A model generated the notes under the pieces. It worked only from the letters and a program-made list of their open reading frames with translations. It was not told the origin of the DNA and did not search any database. Made by a program: the position numbers and the translations under genes. This document shows positions 24,820 through 32,057 of a stretch of 34,896 bases of DNA, piece after piece. The stretch comes from JBBRNH01 sp038230415 (lineage in GTDB: Bacteria > Bacteroidota > Bacteroidia > Cytophagales > Spirosomataceae). Positions within the stretch are counted from its first letter, which is position 1; the number at the start of each line of letters is the position of its first letter. The DNA is taken from positions 1 through 34,896 of the forward strand of contig JBBRNH010000062.1 of the NCBI GenBank assembly GCA_038230415.1, written 5' to 3'.

Positions 24820-25921
24820 ACGCTGCGATAATGGCCCTTACGAGTCGGTGACGCACCACATCACGGCCATCGAGTTCAACGAAGGTGATGCCTTTGATAT
24901 TTTTCAGAATGTCGGTTGACTCCACCAACCCCGATTTCTGGCGGTTGGGCAGGTCAATCTGCGAGCGGTCGCCGGTGATGATGGCTTTGGATTGCGGCCC
25001 CATCCGGGTCAAAAACATCTTCATCTGCATCGGGGTCGTGTTCTGGGCTTCGTCGAGCAAAATAAAGGCGTTGTTCAGGGTTCGGCCCCGCATATAGGCC
25101 AACGGCGCAATTTCTATCGTGCGGTTTTCGAGGTAGAGTTTGAGCTTCTCGGCGGGAATCATATCGTCGAGTGCGTCATAAATTGGCCGCAGATACGGGT
25201 CAATTTTCTCTTTGAGGTCGCCGGGCAGAAAGCCGAGGTTTTCACCGGCTTCCACGGCGGGCCGGGTGATGATGATTTTCCGAACTTCCTTGTTTTTCAA
25301 GGCCCGCACCGCAATAGCAACGGCGGTGTAGGTTTTGCCGGTTCCGGCGGGGCCAACGGCAAAAACAAGATCACAGGTTTCGGCGGCTTCGACAAGGCGT
25401 TTTTGGTTGGCGGTTCTGGCCCGAACCACAATCCCCCGCGTGCCATATACCAGCACGTCGCTGTCGGTGGCGGGGTCGGCGGGTTGGCCGTTGGGTTGGC
25501 CGTTTTCGCCGTTGGCCGGGGCCGCTAAATAGGTCTTCACGTTGTCGTGCGTAACCTTGCCGTACTTTTGGTAATGTTCCAGCAGCGAGTCCACAATGTC
25601 GGAGATACGGGTAATTTCGCCGGTGGTACCTTTGATTCTGATTTCGTTGCCCCGCGAGATAATTTTACTCATCGGGAAGGCGGCTGCCACCTGTTTAATG
25701 GTGTTGTTTTCTACGCCCAGAAAGTCAATGAGCGAGACGTTGTCTAAGGTTATTACTTTTTCGACCAAGCGAATAGGCGTTTTGAGTTGATGTATGCGGT
25801 ACGCTGTCCGAAATTTATCGGATTCAACCGTCTGTTCAACAATTTCCGAAAAAAAAAGTCGGTGACCACCGCCCCGTCCGGTACGTCTGTAACCACGTTG
25901 ACCGTATGTAAAAATGCTCAT
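24800..25921 (-). CDS. PhoH-family ATPase
   Basis: The protein has 373 residues. The PhoH core is clear: Walker A GPAGTGKT (190-197), IIITRPAVEAGENLGFLPGDLKEKIDPYLRPIYDAL, Walker B FILLDEAQN (about 286-294), and ITGDRSQIDLP. The N-terminal part (50-130) contains a KH-like region, with an acidic/Pro-Gly-Asn linker (135-152) before the ATPase. The first 45 residues (GYRRTGRGGGHR) extend beyond the usual PhoH start, but no other ATG occurs before residue 84, so I keep 25921. PhoH-like proteins are cytoplasmic ATPases linked to RNA metabolism; the exact role is unsettled. It is divergent from dnaB and followed by the overlapping protease gene. Confidence 0.92.
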   Translation of the reverse strand: MSIFTYGQRGYRRTGRGGGHRLFFSEIVEQTVESDKFRTAYRIHQLKTPIRLVEKVITLDNVSLIDFLGVENNTIKQVAAAFPMSKIISRGNEIRIKGTTGEITRISDIVDSLLEHYQKYGKVTHDNVKTYLAAPANGENGQPNGQPADPATDSDVLVYGTRGIVVRARTANQKRLVEAAETCDLVFAVGPAGTGKTYTAVAIAVRALKNKEVRKIIITRPAVEAGENLGFLPGDLKEKIDPYLRPIYDALDDMIPAEKLKLYLENRTIEIAPLAYMRGRTLNNAFILLDEAQNTTPMQMKMFLTRMGPQSKAIITGDRSQIDLPNRQKSGLVESTDILKNIKGITFVELDGRDVVRHRLVRAIIAAYEEAGQ

Positions 25922-26051
25922 TTGTTTGGTTCAGGGGCCGGGCGACGGTAAATAAGAATTCTAAAAAAAAAATTTCACAGGCACCGTTTTCGTTTTCAGT
26001 GGCTTACTGATTTAATGTTACCCAAATGTTAAATCCTATTAGGTGAATAGG

Positions 26052-26083
26052 TTGTCTTTTCGTTTCGATAATGCGTAAACTTG
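26052..26083 (+). promoter_or_regulatory. Candidate dnaB promoter and adjoining dyad
   Basis: TTG (26052-26054) and TAAACTTG (26076-26083, one mismatch from TAnnTTTG) are 21 bases apart, with the start codon at 26102 and a GGAG at 26096-26099. A small palindrome, CCTATT-5-AATAGG (26035-26051), abuts the -33 element and could be an operator or chance. Confidence 0.45.
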
Positions 26084-26101
26084 CAGGGTAGCACAGGAGT
26101 C

Positions 26102-28735
26102 ATGGAGAATAACGCCCGCCCAAATCAGCATCTCAGAAAACAGCAATTCTTTGCCGGTGGCAAACCGCCGGGAACTGGTAACAATCAGTGGTTAGAGACC
26201 GGAATGGGTAAACTCCCTCCGCAAGCCGTTGATTTAGAGGAAGCTGTGCTGGGCGCACTCATGATCGAGAAAGACGCGCTCTCGGCGGTAGTGGACATCC
26301 TGAAACCGCAGAGTTTCTACAAAGATGCCCATCAGCGCATCTACGCAGCCATCGTTACGCTCTTCACCAACTCCGAACCGATTGATATGCTCACGGTGAA
26401 GAGCCAGTTGGCGCGGTCGGGTGATCTGGAGTTCGTGGGCGGGGCCAGCTACCTCGCCGAACTGACCATGAAAGTCAACTCGGCGGCCAACATCGAGTAT
26501 CACTCGCGGGTTGTGACGGAGCATTCGCTCAAACGATCACTGATAACAATGGCAACGGCCATTCTCAAAAAAGCCTACGAAGACACGACCGACGTGTTTC
26601 AGATGCTCGACGAAACCGAGCAGGAACTGTTCGGCATCTCCGAGTCGAACATCAAGAAAAATACGGCCCGCATGAACGACATCGTGACGCAGGCCATCAA
26701 AGAACTCGAACAGAAAAAAAATCAGGACGGGCTGACGGGCGTGCCATCGGGCTTCACCAGTTTAGACCGGCTTACGTCGGGGTGGCAACCCACCGAACTC
26801 GTGATTTTGGCCGCGAGGCCGGCGATGGGCAAGTGTCTCGGCAAAGGCACTAAGGTGGTCATGTTCGATGGCTCGCTGCGGAAAGTGGAAGACTTGCGCG
26901 AAGGCGATTTACTGATGGGCGATGACTCGACCCCGCGCCGGGTGCTGTCTGTTGCGCGGGGCCGCGAACAGATGTACTGGATTCGGCAAAACAAAGGCAT
27001 TGATTACCGCGTGAATGAAAGCCACATCTTGTCGCTGAAACGATCTCGCACCGAAGGCCCGCACACCAACGGAACCGTACTCAATATTTCGGTGCGCGAC
27101 TATTTGACGAAATCAGACAAGTTCAAGACCAACTACAAAGGTTATAAAGTAGCGGTTGAGTTTCCGGCCCAGGCTCTTCCGCTTGACCCGTATTTTGTGG
27201 GCTTGTGGTTGGGCGATGGTCATAGCTATAGTTCCTGCATTACGAATACAGATGCTGAAGTTGTTGAGTACCTGAGAGAATATGCTGCTGACTTAGACCT
27301 GACCTTTGCGACGTATCAGCAAGTTGGGAAAGCCCCAAACTACGCCATTACAACCGGGGGGCGGGGCATAAAGAAGCCATTTAACGTGCAGGAGCAATTA
27401 CAGCATCTGTCAGTTATCGAGAACAAGCATATTCCCCGGAAATACCTGATTAATTCGGCAGAGAATCGGCTCAAACTCTTAGCGGGCCTGATTGATAGCG
27501 ACGGGCATTATCAGGAAGAATTTAATTGTTATGAGATTACCCAGAAAAATAAAGAACTGGCCGAACAACTCAAATATCTCTGCGATACGCTCGGTTTTCG
27601 GTGTTCGCTGAAAGAAAAACAGGCTACCATCGCGTCACGGGGCTATACGTCAACCGTTTATCGGCTCCGGCTATTCGGGAATTTAGACTCGGTTCCGGTT
27701 CGCATTCAACGGAAAAAGGCCCGCCCTTTGCGGGCAAAAGCAGATTGGCGCGTGACAGGAATCACGGTTGAAACCGACAAAGAAGACGATTACTACGGCT
27801 TTACCATTGACGGAAACCACCTGTTTCTGCTCGAAGATATGACCGTGACGCACAACACGGCCTTCGTCGTTACAGCCCTCCGCAACGCTGCCGTTGACCA
27901 CGGGCGGCCCGTCGCCATTTTCTCGCTTGAAATGTCAGCCGTGCAGTTGGTGAATCGTCTGATTTCGGCAGAAGCGGAAATTGACAGCGAAAAAATCAGG
28001 AAGGGCAACCTGGCCCCGCACGAATGGCAGCAACTGCACCACAAAATTCAGCGGCTCTCCGACGCGCCGATTTACATTGACGACACGCCCGCGCTGACCA
28101 TTCTGGAACTGCGGGCCAAATGCCGCCGACTGAAGGCCCAGCACGATATTCAACTTGTGGTCATTGACTACCTGCAACTTATGAGTGGCGACAGCAGCAA
28201 AGGCGGCAACCGCGAGCAGGAAATCGCGTCTATCTCGCGGGCCTTGAAAAACTTAGCCAAAGAACTCAACGTGCCGGTCATCGCGCTGTCGCAGTTGAGC
28301 CGGGCCGTTGAAACGCGCGGGGGCGACAAAAAACCGCAACTCTCCGATTTACGTGAAAGTGGGAGTATCGAACAGGACGCGGATATGGTGATGTTTTTAT
28401 ATCGGCCTGAGTACTACAACATTACGCAGGACGAAGCCGGTAACTCAACGGCAGGAATCGGCGAGGTAATCGTAGCAAAAAACCGCAGCGGCTCGCTCGA
28501 CACGATTCAACTCCGGTTTATCAGCCGCTACACCAAATTTGCCGATTTAGACGGCTACTATCAGCCCGTTGCCGACACGAGCGGCTTCTCGGCCAACGTC
28601 AACGGCCTGAGCAGTTTTGACCCCGATCAGCCCGCCGGTCAGCAGCCGGGCATGGGGGGCGGCATTCTGAAAAGCCGCGCCAATGACCTGTCTCAATTCG
28701 GCAATGCCGACCCCAACCAGCAAACGCCGTTTTGA
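26102..28735 (+). CDS. dnaB: Replicative DNA helicase DnaB containing an intein
   Basis: The precursor has 877 residues from the ATG at 26102, which is preceded by GGAG; the frame is also open from a TTG at 26081. Removing residues 245-585 leaves a 536-residue helicase. The N-terminal DnaB domain has LPPQAVDLEEAVLGALMIEKDAL, and the RecA-like motor has a Walker A split as ARPAMGK/T. Downstream are the Walker B segment LVVIDYLQLM, the ALSQLSRAVETRG segment and SDLRESGSIEQDADMVMFLYR. The hexamer unwinds DNA at the replication fork. Splicing is essential here because the intein separates the nucleotide-binding Lys244 from Thr586. The SG/SIEQD site used by the Synechocystis DnaB intein is uninterrupted. 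The C-terminal ~60 residues are Gly/Pro/Asn-rich and probably flexible. It is divergent from phoH and convergent with pdxJ. Confidence 0.97.
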   Translation: MENNARPNQHLRKQQFFAGGKPPGTGNNQWLETGMGKLPPQAVDLEEAVLGALMIEKDALSAVVDILKPQSFYKDAHQRIYAAIVTLFTNSEPIDMLTVKSQLARSGDLEFVGGASYLAELTMKVNSAANIEYHSRVVTEHSLKRSLITMATAILKKAYEDTTDVFQMLDETEQELFGISESNIKKNTARMNDIVTQAIKELEQKKNQDGLTGVPSGFTSLDRLTSGWQPTELVILAARPAMGKCLGKGTKVVMFDGSLRKVEDLREGDLLMGDDSTPRRVLSVARGREQMYWIRQNKGIDYRVNESHILSLKRSRTEGPHTNGTVLNISVRDYLTKSDKFKTNYKGYKVAVEFPAQALPLDPYFVGLWLGDGHSYSSCITNTDAEVVEYLREYAADLDLTFATYQQVGKAPNYAITTGGRGIKKPFNVQEQLQHLSVIENKHIPRKYLINSAENRLKLLAGLIDSDGHYQEEFNCYEITQKNKELAEQLKYLCDTLGFRCSLKEKQATIASRGYTSTVYRLRLFGNLDSVPVRIQRKKARPLRAKADWRVTGITVETDKEDDYYGFTIDGNHLFLLEDMTVTHNTAFVVTALRNAAVDHGRPVAIFSLEMSAVQLVNRLISAEAEIDSEKIRKGNLAPHEWQQLHHKIQRLSDAPIYIDDTPALTILELRAKCRRLKAQHDIQLVVIDYLQLMSGDSSKGGNREQEIASISRALKNLAKELNVPVIALSQLSRAVETRGGDKKPQLSDLRESGSIEQDADMVMFLYRPEYYNITQDEAGNSTAGIGEVIVAKNRSGSLDTIQLRFISRYTKFADLDGYYQPVADTSGFSANVNGLSSFDPDQPAGQQPGMGGGILKSRANDLSQFGNADPNQQTPF
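26834..27856 (+). mobile_element. DnaB intein with LAGLIDADG homing endonuclease
   Basis: The intein has 341 residues (precursor 245-585). Block A starts at Cys245 (CLGKGTKVVMFDGS). Block B has His in NESHILSL. Block C is PYFVGLWLGDGH (Asp372). Block E is LLAGLIDSDGHY (Asp467). Block F leads to the terminal VTHN (His584-Asn585), and Thr586 is the +1 residue. All residues of class 1 splicing are present: Cys1, block B His, penultimate His, Asn and +1 Thr. Both LAGLIDADG acidic residues are kept, so the endonuclease may be active. The middle is markedly AT-richer than the flanking helicase: my count gives 42-43% GC for lines 27241-27300, 27481-27540 and 27541-27600, against 62% for 26761-26820. 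Confidence 0.95.
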
Positions 28736-28766
28736 GGGATTCGTGAGTGAATATGCGCCGGGCATC

Positions 28767-29492
28767 TTAGTCGGGAAAGCCTGCCAGCTCGCGCCGGTAT
28801 AGCTGAATGGTATTTTCTAAACCAAGATAGAGCGCGTCACAAACCAGCGCGTGGCCGATGGAGACTTCGAGCAGGCCCGGCACCTGTTCGGCAAAAAACC
28901 GCAGATTATCCAAACTCAAATCGTGGCCCGCGTTCAGGCCTAAGCCCAGTTCGGTGGCGCGTTGGGCAGCCCGCGCAAACGGGGCAACGGCGGCTTCCCG
29001 GCCCGCAAAATAATGAGCCGCGTAGGGTTCGGTATAGAGTTCAATGCGGTCGGCACCAACGGCTGCGGCTCCTTCGACCATCCGCTCGTCGGCATCCACA
29101 AAAACAGACACCCGGATTCCATCCTGTTTAAATGTCTCGACCAGCCCGCGCAAATGGTCGGCGTGGCGGATGGTGTCCCAACCGGCGTTTGAGGTGAGGG
29201 CATCGGGCGCATCCGGCACGAGCGTGACCTGCGCCGGTTTCACGCGCCTGACGAGTTCGATAAACCGGGCATCGGGATTGCCTTCGATATTAAATTCGGT
29301 GGTGACGGCCTCGGCCAAATCCAGCACGTCCTGGTAGCGGATGTGGCGTTCGTCGGGCCGGGGATGCACGGTAATTCCCTGTGCGCCAAAGCGTTCACAA
29401 TCCAGCGCGACGATTACGAGATTGGGGTTGTTGCCGCCCCGTGCGTTGCGGATGGTAGCGATTTTGTTGATATTAACGGAAAGACGGGTCAT
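28767..29492 (-). CDS. pdxJ: Pyridoxine 5'-phosphate synthase
   Basis: The protein has 241 residues, the usual length. It condenses 1-deoxyxylulose 5-phosphate with 3-amino-2-oxopropyl phosphate to form pyridoxine 5'-phosphate in the DXP-dependent vitamin B6 pathway. Signature segments are LSVNINKIATIRNARGG, GITVHPRPDERHI (catalytic His and phosphate-binding Arg), TEFNIEGNP, VTLVPDAPDALTSNAGWD, RIELYTEPYA, LGLNAGHDLSLDNL and EVSIGHALVCDALYLGLE. It converges with dnaB, 31 bases between stops, with no hairpin visible there. A small coiled-coil gene ends 23 bases upstream in the same direction, so the two are likely co-transcribed. Confidence 0.96.
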   Translation of the reverse strand: MTRLSVNINKIATIRNARGGNNPNLVIVALDCERFGAQGITVHPRPDERHIRYQDVLDLAEAVTTEFNIEGNPDARFIELVRRVKPAQVTLVPDAPDALTSNAGWDTIRHADHLRGLVETFKQDGIRVSVFVDADERMVEGAAAVGADRIELYTEPYAAHYFAGREAAVAPFARAAQRATELGLGLNAGHDLSLDNLRFFAEQVPGLLEVSIGHALVCDALYLGLENTIQLYRRELAGFPD

Positions 29493-29515
29493 GTTGGGAA
29501 GCGTGAACGCAGGTG

Positions 29516-29680
29516 TTAGGCGGCTCGTTGTTTTTTAATCGTTTCTATTTCGGCAGCCAGATTTTGGCTTTGCTTACTGGCTTCGGCAGTGCTTTCTAAG
29601 CGGATTTCCAGCATGGTTATGGTTTTTCTGAGCCGTTCCTGCGCTTTTTTCAGGCGAATTTCTATAGCTTGATTACTCAT
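29516..29680 (-). CDS. Small coiled-coil protein, unknown function
   Basis: The protein has 54 residues from the ATG at 29680 (MSNQAIEIRLKK). The frame is open back to 29761, but the upstream part (TIRIALMYLRIIGKLNVW) is antiparallel in character and overlaps another coding-like frame. The protein is almost entirely helical, with heptad-like spacing of Ile/Leu (IEIRLKKAQERLRKTITMLEIRLES), ending KKQRAA. It resembles no family I can name. Its ATG overlaps by eight bases the stop of a short upstream frame. Confidence 0.5.
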   Translation of the reverse strand: MSNQAIEIRLKKAQERLRKTITMLEIRLESTAEASKQSQNLAAEIETIKKQRAA

Positions 29681-29780
29681 TTTCTTCCAGACGTTTAATT
29701 TCCCAATTATTCTTAAATACATCAACGCGATACGTATTGTTCTGCTGTTCGAGTCGGTCAATTTCGGTTGGCGGGCATGG
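29673..29780 (-). pseudogene. Short coding-like frame, possibly frameshifted
   Basis: The minus-strand frame ending at the TAA 29675-29673 reads EIDRLEQQNNTYRVDVFKNN and then WEIKRLEENE, which looks like real charged protein sequence. It has no in-frame ATG, and an in-frame stop lies at 29783-29781. An ATG at 29778 is in a neighbouring frame (MPANRN, then stop). One base difference between 29776 and 29762 would join them into a protein of about 35 residues. Its end overlaps the ATG of the coiled-coil gene by eight bases, as coupled genes do. It could be a frameshifted remnant, a sequencing error, or chance. Confidence 0.3.
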
Positions 29781-29831
29781 TTACGGCTTTTAATCTTAGC
29801 TGGTAAAGATAGCCGGTTGGTTGTTATTGCC

Positions 29832-29839
29832 TAAATTTG
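29832..29839 (+). promoter_or_regulatory. Bacteroidota -7 element TAAATTTG for yqeY operon
   Basis: TAAATTTG is an exact TAnnTTTG match 30 bases before the ATG at 29870. I see no TTG at the expected -33 distance. It would drive yqeY, cvpA and possibly rlmN. Confidence 0.5.
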
Positions 29840-29869
29840 TTAAAGTACAACCCGTCAAACTTATTCACG

Positions 29870-30322
29870 ATGACGCTCAAACAGCAAATAGATTCAGACA
29901 TTAAAGAGGCCATGAAGTCCAGAGACCAGGACCGGCTGCGGGCCTTACGCGCCGTTAAATCATTGATTCTGCTCGAAGAAACCAAAGAAGGAGCCGGGCC
30001 GGACGGATTAACCCCCGATGCCGAAATCAAGCTGCTGACCAAAGCCGTGAAGCAACGCAAAGACTCTGCCGACATCTACCGGCAGCAGAACCGTGCCGAT
30101 TTACTGGCGACCGAAGAAGCAGAAATCGCCGTGATCGAGAAGTTCCTGCCCCAGCAACTCACCGAAGACGAACTACGGGCCAAATTGCAGGACATCATGG
30201 CCCGCGTGGGCGCGTCGGCCCCGGCTGACATGGGCAAGGTGATGGGAGTTGCCACCAAAGAACTGGCGGGCGTGGCCGAAGGCAAAGTAGTCTCGGCAAT
30301 GGTGAAGCAGCTTTTGCAGTGA
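29870..30322 (+). CDS. GatB/YqeY domain-containing protein
   Basis: The protein has 150 residues from the ATG at 29870, typical for the family. The frame opens upstream only at a TTG that overlaps the promoter. It has the YqeY pattern LKQQIDSDIKEAMKSRDQDRLRALRAVKSLI, then LLTKAVKQRKDSADIYRQQNR, EIAVIEKFLPQQLTEDEL, and the tail GKVMGVATKELAGVAEGKVVSAMVKQLL, equivalent to the tRNA-binding tail domain of GatB. The function of free-standing YqeY is uncertain, with links to tRNA amidotransferase proposed. It overlaps cvpA by four bases (GTGA). Confidence 0.93.
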   Translation: MTLKQQIDSDIKEAMKSRDQDRLRALRAVKSLILLEETKEGAGPDGLTPDAEIKLLTKAVKQRKDSADIYRQQNRADLLATEEAEIAVIEKFLPQQLTEDELRAKLQDIMARVGASAPADMGKVMGVATKELAGVAEGKVVSAMVKQLLQ

Positions 30323-30831
30323 AAACCCTCGACCTATTAATGCTTGTTCCGCTGCTCTGGGGCGCGTTTAACGGCTACCGAAAAGGCTTATTGGTCGAGA
30401 TGGTGGCGGTGCTGGCGTTTGTGATTGCCATGATTGTGGGATTTCGGTTTCTGGCCTTTGGCATTGACCTGCTCAGCCCCTACATCAGCCGCGAACTGGC
30501 CCGGAAACTCCTGCCGGTGCTGGGCTTTTCGGTGATTTTTTTTCCGGTGGTGTTCATGGTCAACCGACTCGGTTTCTGGTTGCGGGGTAAACTGCGGCAA
30601 ACGCTGCTTGGCACGTTTGATAGTGTGGCGGGGTCGGTTCTCGGCGTTTTTACGTGGGTCTTCGGAATTAGTGTGCTACTCTGGCTGTTGAGCTATCTGC
30701 ACGTGACGATTCCGGCCACCCAGACCAACGGCGCGTACCTGTATCCGCTCGTTCGGCCCGTTGCGCCATTGGTGATGGACAAAACCGCCGATTGGCCGAA
30801 AAAAATCGGAACGCAGATGACGCGGATTTAA
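30319..30831 (+). CDS. CvpA-family membrane protein
   Basis: The protein has 170 residues, starting at a GTG that overlaps the yqeY stop (GTGA). Four membrane helices are visible: about 1-15 (LDLLMLVPLLWGAFNGYRKGLL), 27-47, 66-84 and 98-122, with the family's short G-x-x-K-G segment after the first. CvpA was named for colicin V production; members are linked to envelope stability in other bacteria. The last residues (about IGTQMTRI and the stop) come from the left end of a palindromic repeat, so the native C-terminus may have been altered. Confidence 0.88.
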   Translation: MKTLDLLMLVPLLWGAFNGYRKGLLVEMVAVLAFVIAMIVGFRFLAFGIDLLSPYISRELARKLLPVLGFSVIFFPVVFMVNRLGFWLRGKLRQTLLGTFDSVAGSVLGVFTWVFGISVLLWLLSYLHVTIPATQTNGAYLYPLVRPVAPLVMDKTADWPKKIGTQMTRI

Positions 30832-30908
30832 ACCGATTTTCGCAAATTTTCTTTGGCTGTAATCGAGAAATCTGCGAAAGCCCCTCAAATCTGTGTCATC
30901 CGCGTTCC
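30808..30908. repeat. Palindromic MITE-like repeat between cvpA and rlmN
   Basis: The outer arms 30808-30829 and 30887-30908 match in 19 of 22 positions as inverted repeats. The ends are GGAACGC and GCGTTCC. The inner arms also pair in part: 30834-30851 with 30866-30883. The whole 101 bases can fold into one long hairpin. The pattern of alternating short words (ACGC, GATTT, CGCA) resembles small interspersed palindromes seen in many environmental genomes. It supplies the last codons and the stop of cvpA and ends 12 bases before rlmN. Confidence 0.75.
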
Positions 30909-30920
30909 TATGTTCCAATT

Positions 30921-31982
30921 ATGAAACACGACATCCGCAAACAAACCACCGCCCAACTCGCCGACTGGCTCAAAACGCAAAACGAGCCGGGGTTCCGCGC
31001 CAAACAGATTCAGGAATGGCTCTGGAAAAAATCGGCGACGGAGTTTGCGGCCATGAGCAACCTCTCGAAACCGCTGCGCGAAAAACTCGAAACAGAGTTC
31101 GAGATTCGGCCCCTGACCGTTGCCACCCAACAAATCAGTGCCGACGGAACCGTGAAATCGTCGTTCCGGCTCCACGATGGTAATTTGGTCGAAGGCGTGT
31201 TGATTCCGTCGGTTCGCACCGATGACCAGGACAGAATGACAGCCTGCGTATCGAGTCAGGTGGGTTGCTCGCTGACCTGCACCTTTTGCGCCACCGGCTA
31301 CATGGAGCGCAAACGCAACCTCGATGCCGCCGAGATTTATGATCAGGTGGTGCTGATTAACCGGCAGGCCGACGAAAACTTCGGTTCTCCGCTCACCAAC
31401 ATCGTGTATATGGGCATGGGTGAGCCGCTGCTCAACTACAAAAACGTGCTGGAATCGGTGCAGCGAATCACCTCGCCCGACGGTCTGGGAATGTCGCCCA
31501 AACGCATTACGGTCTCAACGGCGGGCATTGCCAAGATGATAAAACAACTCGGCGACGATGCGGTAAAATTTAACCTGGCCCTCTCGCTGCACGCGGCCAA
31601 TGAGCAGAAACGCAACCAGATTATGCCCATCAACGAGACCAACTCGCTGGCGAACTTAGCCGAAGCCCTGACGTATTTTTACAAAAAAACCGGCACCCGC
31701 ATCACGTTCGAGTACATCGTGTTTTATAATTTTAACGACACTGCTCAGGACGCACAGGAACTGTATGAGTTCACGAAGCGCGTACCGGCCAAGGTCAACA
31801 TCATTGAATATAACCCGATTGCCGAAGCTGATTTCAAAAACACCGACCCGAAAACGCTCGATAAATTTGCCGACTATTTAGACAGCCGGGGCGTGATTGT
31901 GAACGTGCGCCGGAGCCGGGGCAAAGACATTGATGCCGCCTGCGGGCAGTTGGCCGGCAAAAGCCCCTTAACAATTTCTTAA
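30921..31982 (+). CDS. rlmN: 23S rRNA (adenine-2503-C2)-methyltransferase
   Basis: The protein has 353 residues from the ATG at 30921; the longer frame runs through the palindromic repeat and is discounted. This radical-SAM enzyme methylates A2503 of 23S rRNA and often also A37 of some tRNAs. The iron-sulfur cluster motif C-x3-C-x2-C is C116, C120, C123 in VGCSLTCTFCATGYMERKR. The SAM-region NIVYMGMGEPLLNY follows. The methyl-carrying Cys is C341 in DIDAACGQLAG and the partner Cys is probably C109 (TACVSSQVGC). The N-terminal HhH-like part has FRAKQIQEWLWKK. It is in the same direction as cvpA, 89 bases downstream. Confidence 0.96.
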   Translation: MKHDIRKQTTAQLADWLKTQNEPGFRAKQIQEWLWKKSATEFAAMSNLSKPLREKLETEFEIRPLTVATQQISADGTVKSSFRLHDGNLVEGVLIPSVRTDDQDRMTACVSSQVGCSLTCTFCATGYMERKRNLDAAEIYDQVVLINRQADENFGSPLTNIVYMGMGEPLLNYKNVLESVQRITSPDGLGMSPKRITVSTAGIAKMIKQLGDDAVKFNLALSLHAANEQKRNQIMPINETNSLANLAEALTYFYKKTGTRITFEYIVFYNFNDTAQDAQELYEFTKRVPAKVNIIEYNPIAEADFKNTDPKTLDKFADYLDSRGVIVNVRRSRGKDIDAACGQLAGKSPLTIS

Positions 31983-32004
31983 TCCGGGTGCAGTGGGATT
32001 GGCT

Positions 32005-32012
32005 TATTTTTG
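32005..32012 (+). promoter_or_regulatory. Bacteroidota -7 element TATTTTTG for phosphate transporter
   Basis: TATTTTTG fits TAnnTTTG exactly and lies 45 bases before the ATG at 32058 and 22 bases after the rlmN stop. No clear -33 TTG is seen at standard spacing. Confidence 0.45.
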
Positions 32013-32057
32013 CGGGAATCAAAAACGGCACGTAACCCATTCCCACTCCCACTCACT

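Noticed and set aside
25922..26101. Possible replication origin next to dnaB
   Set aside because: No DnaA-box cluster or 13-mer-like array is seen, only promoter-like elements and a small palindrome.
30792..30920. Upstream extension of the rlmN frame
   Set aside because: It is encoded by the palindromic repeat and the cvpA end; the family start corresponds to the ATG at 30921.
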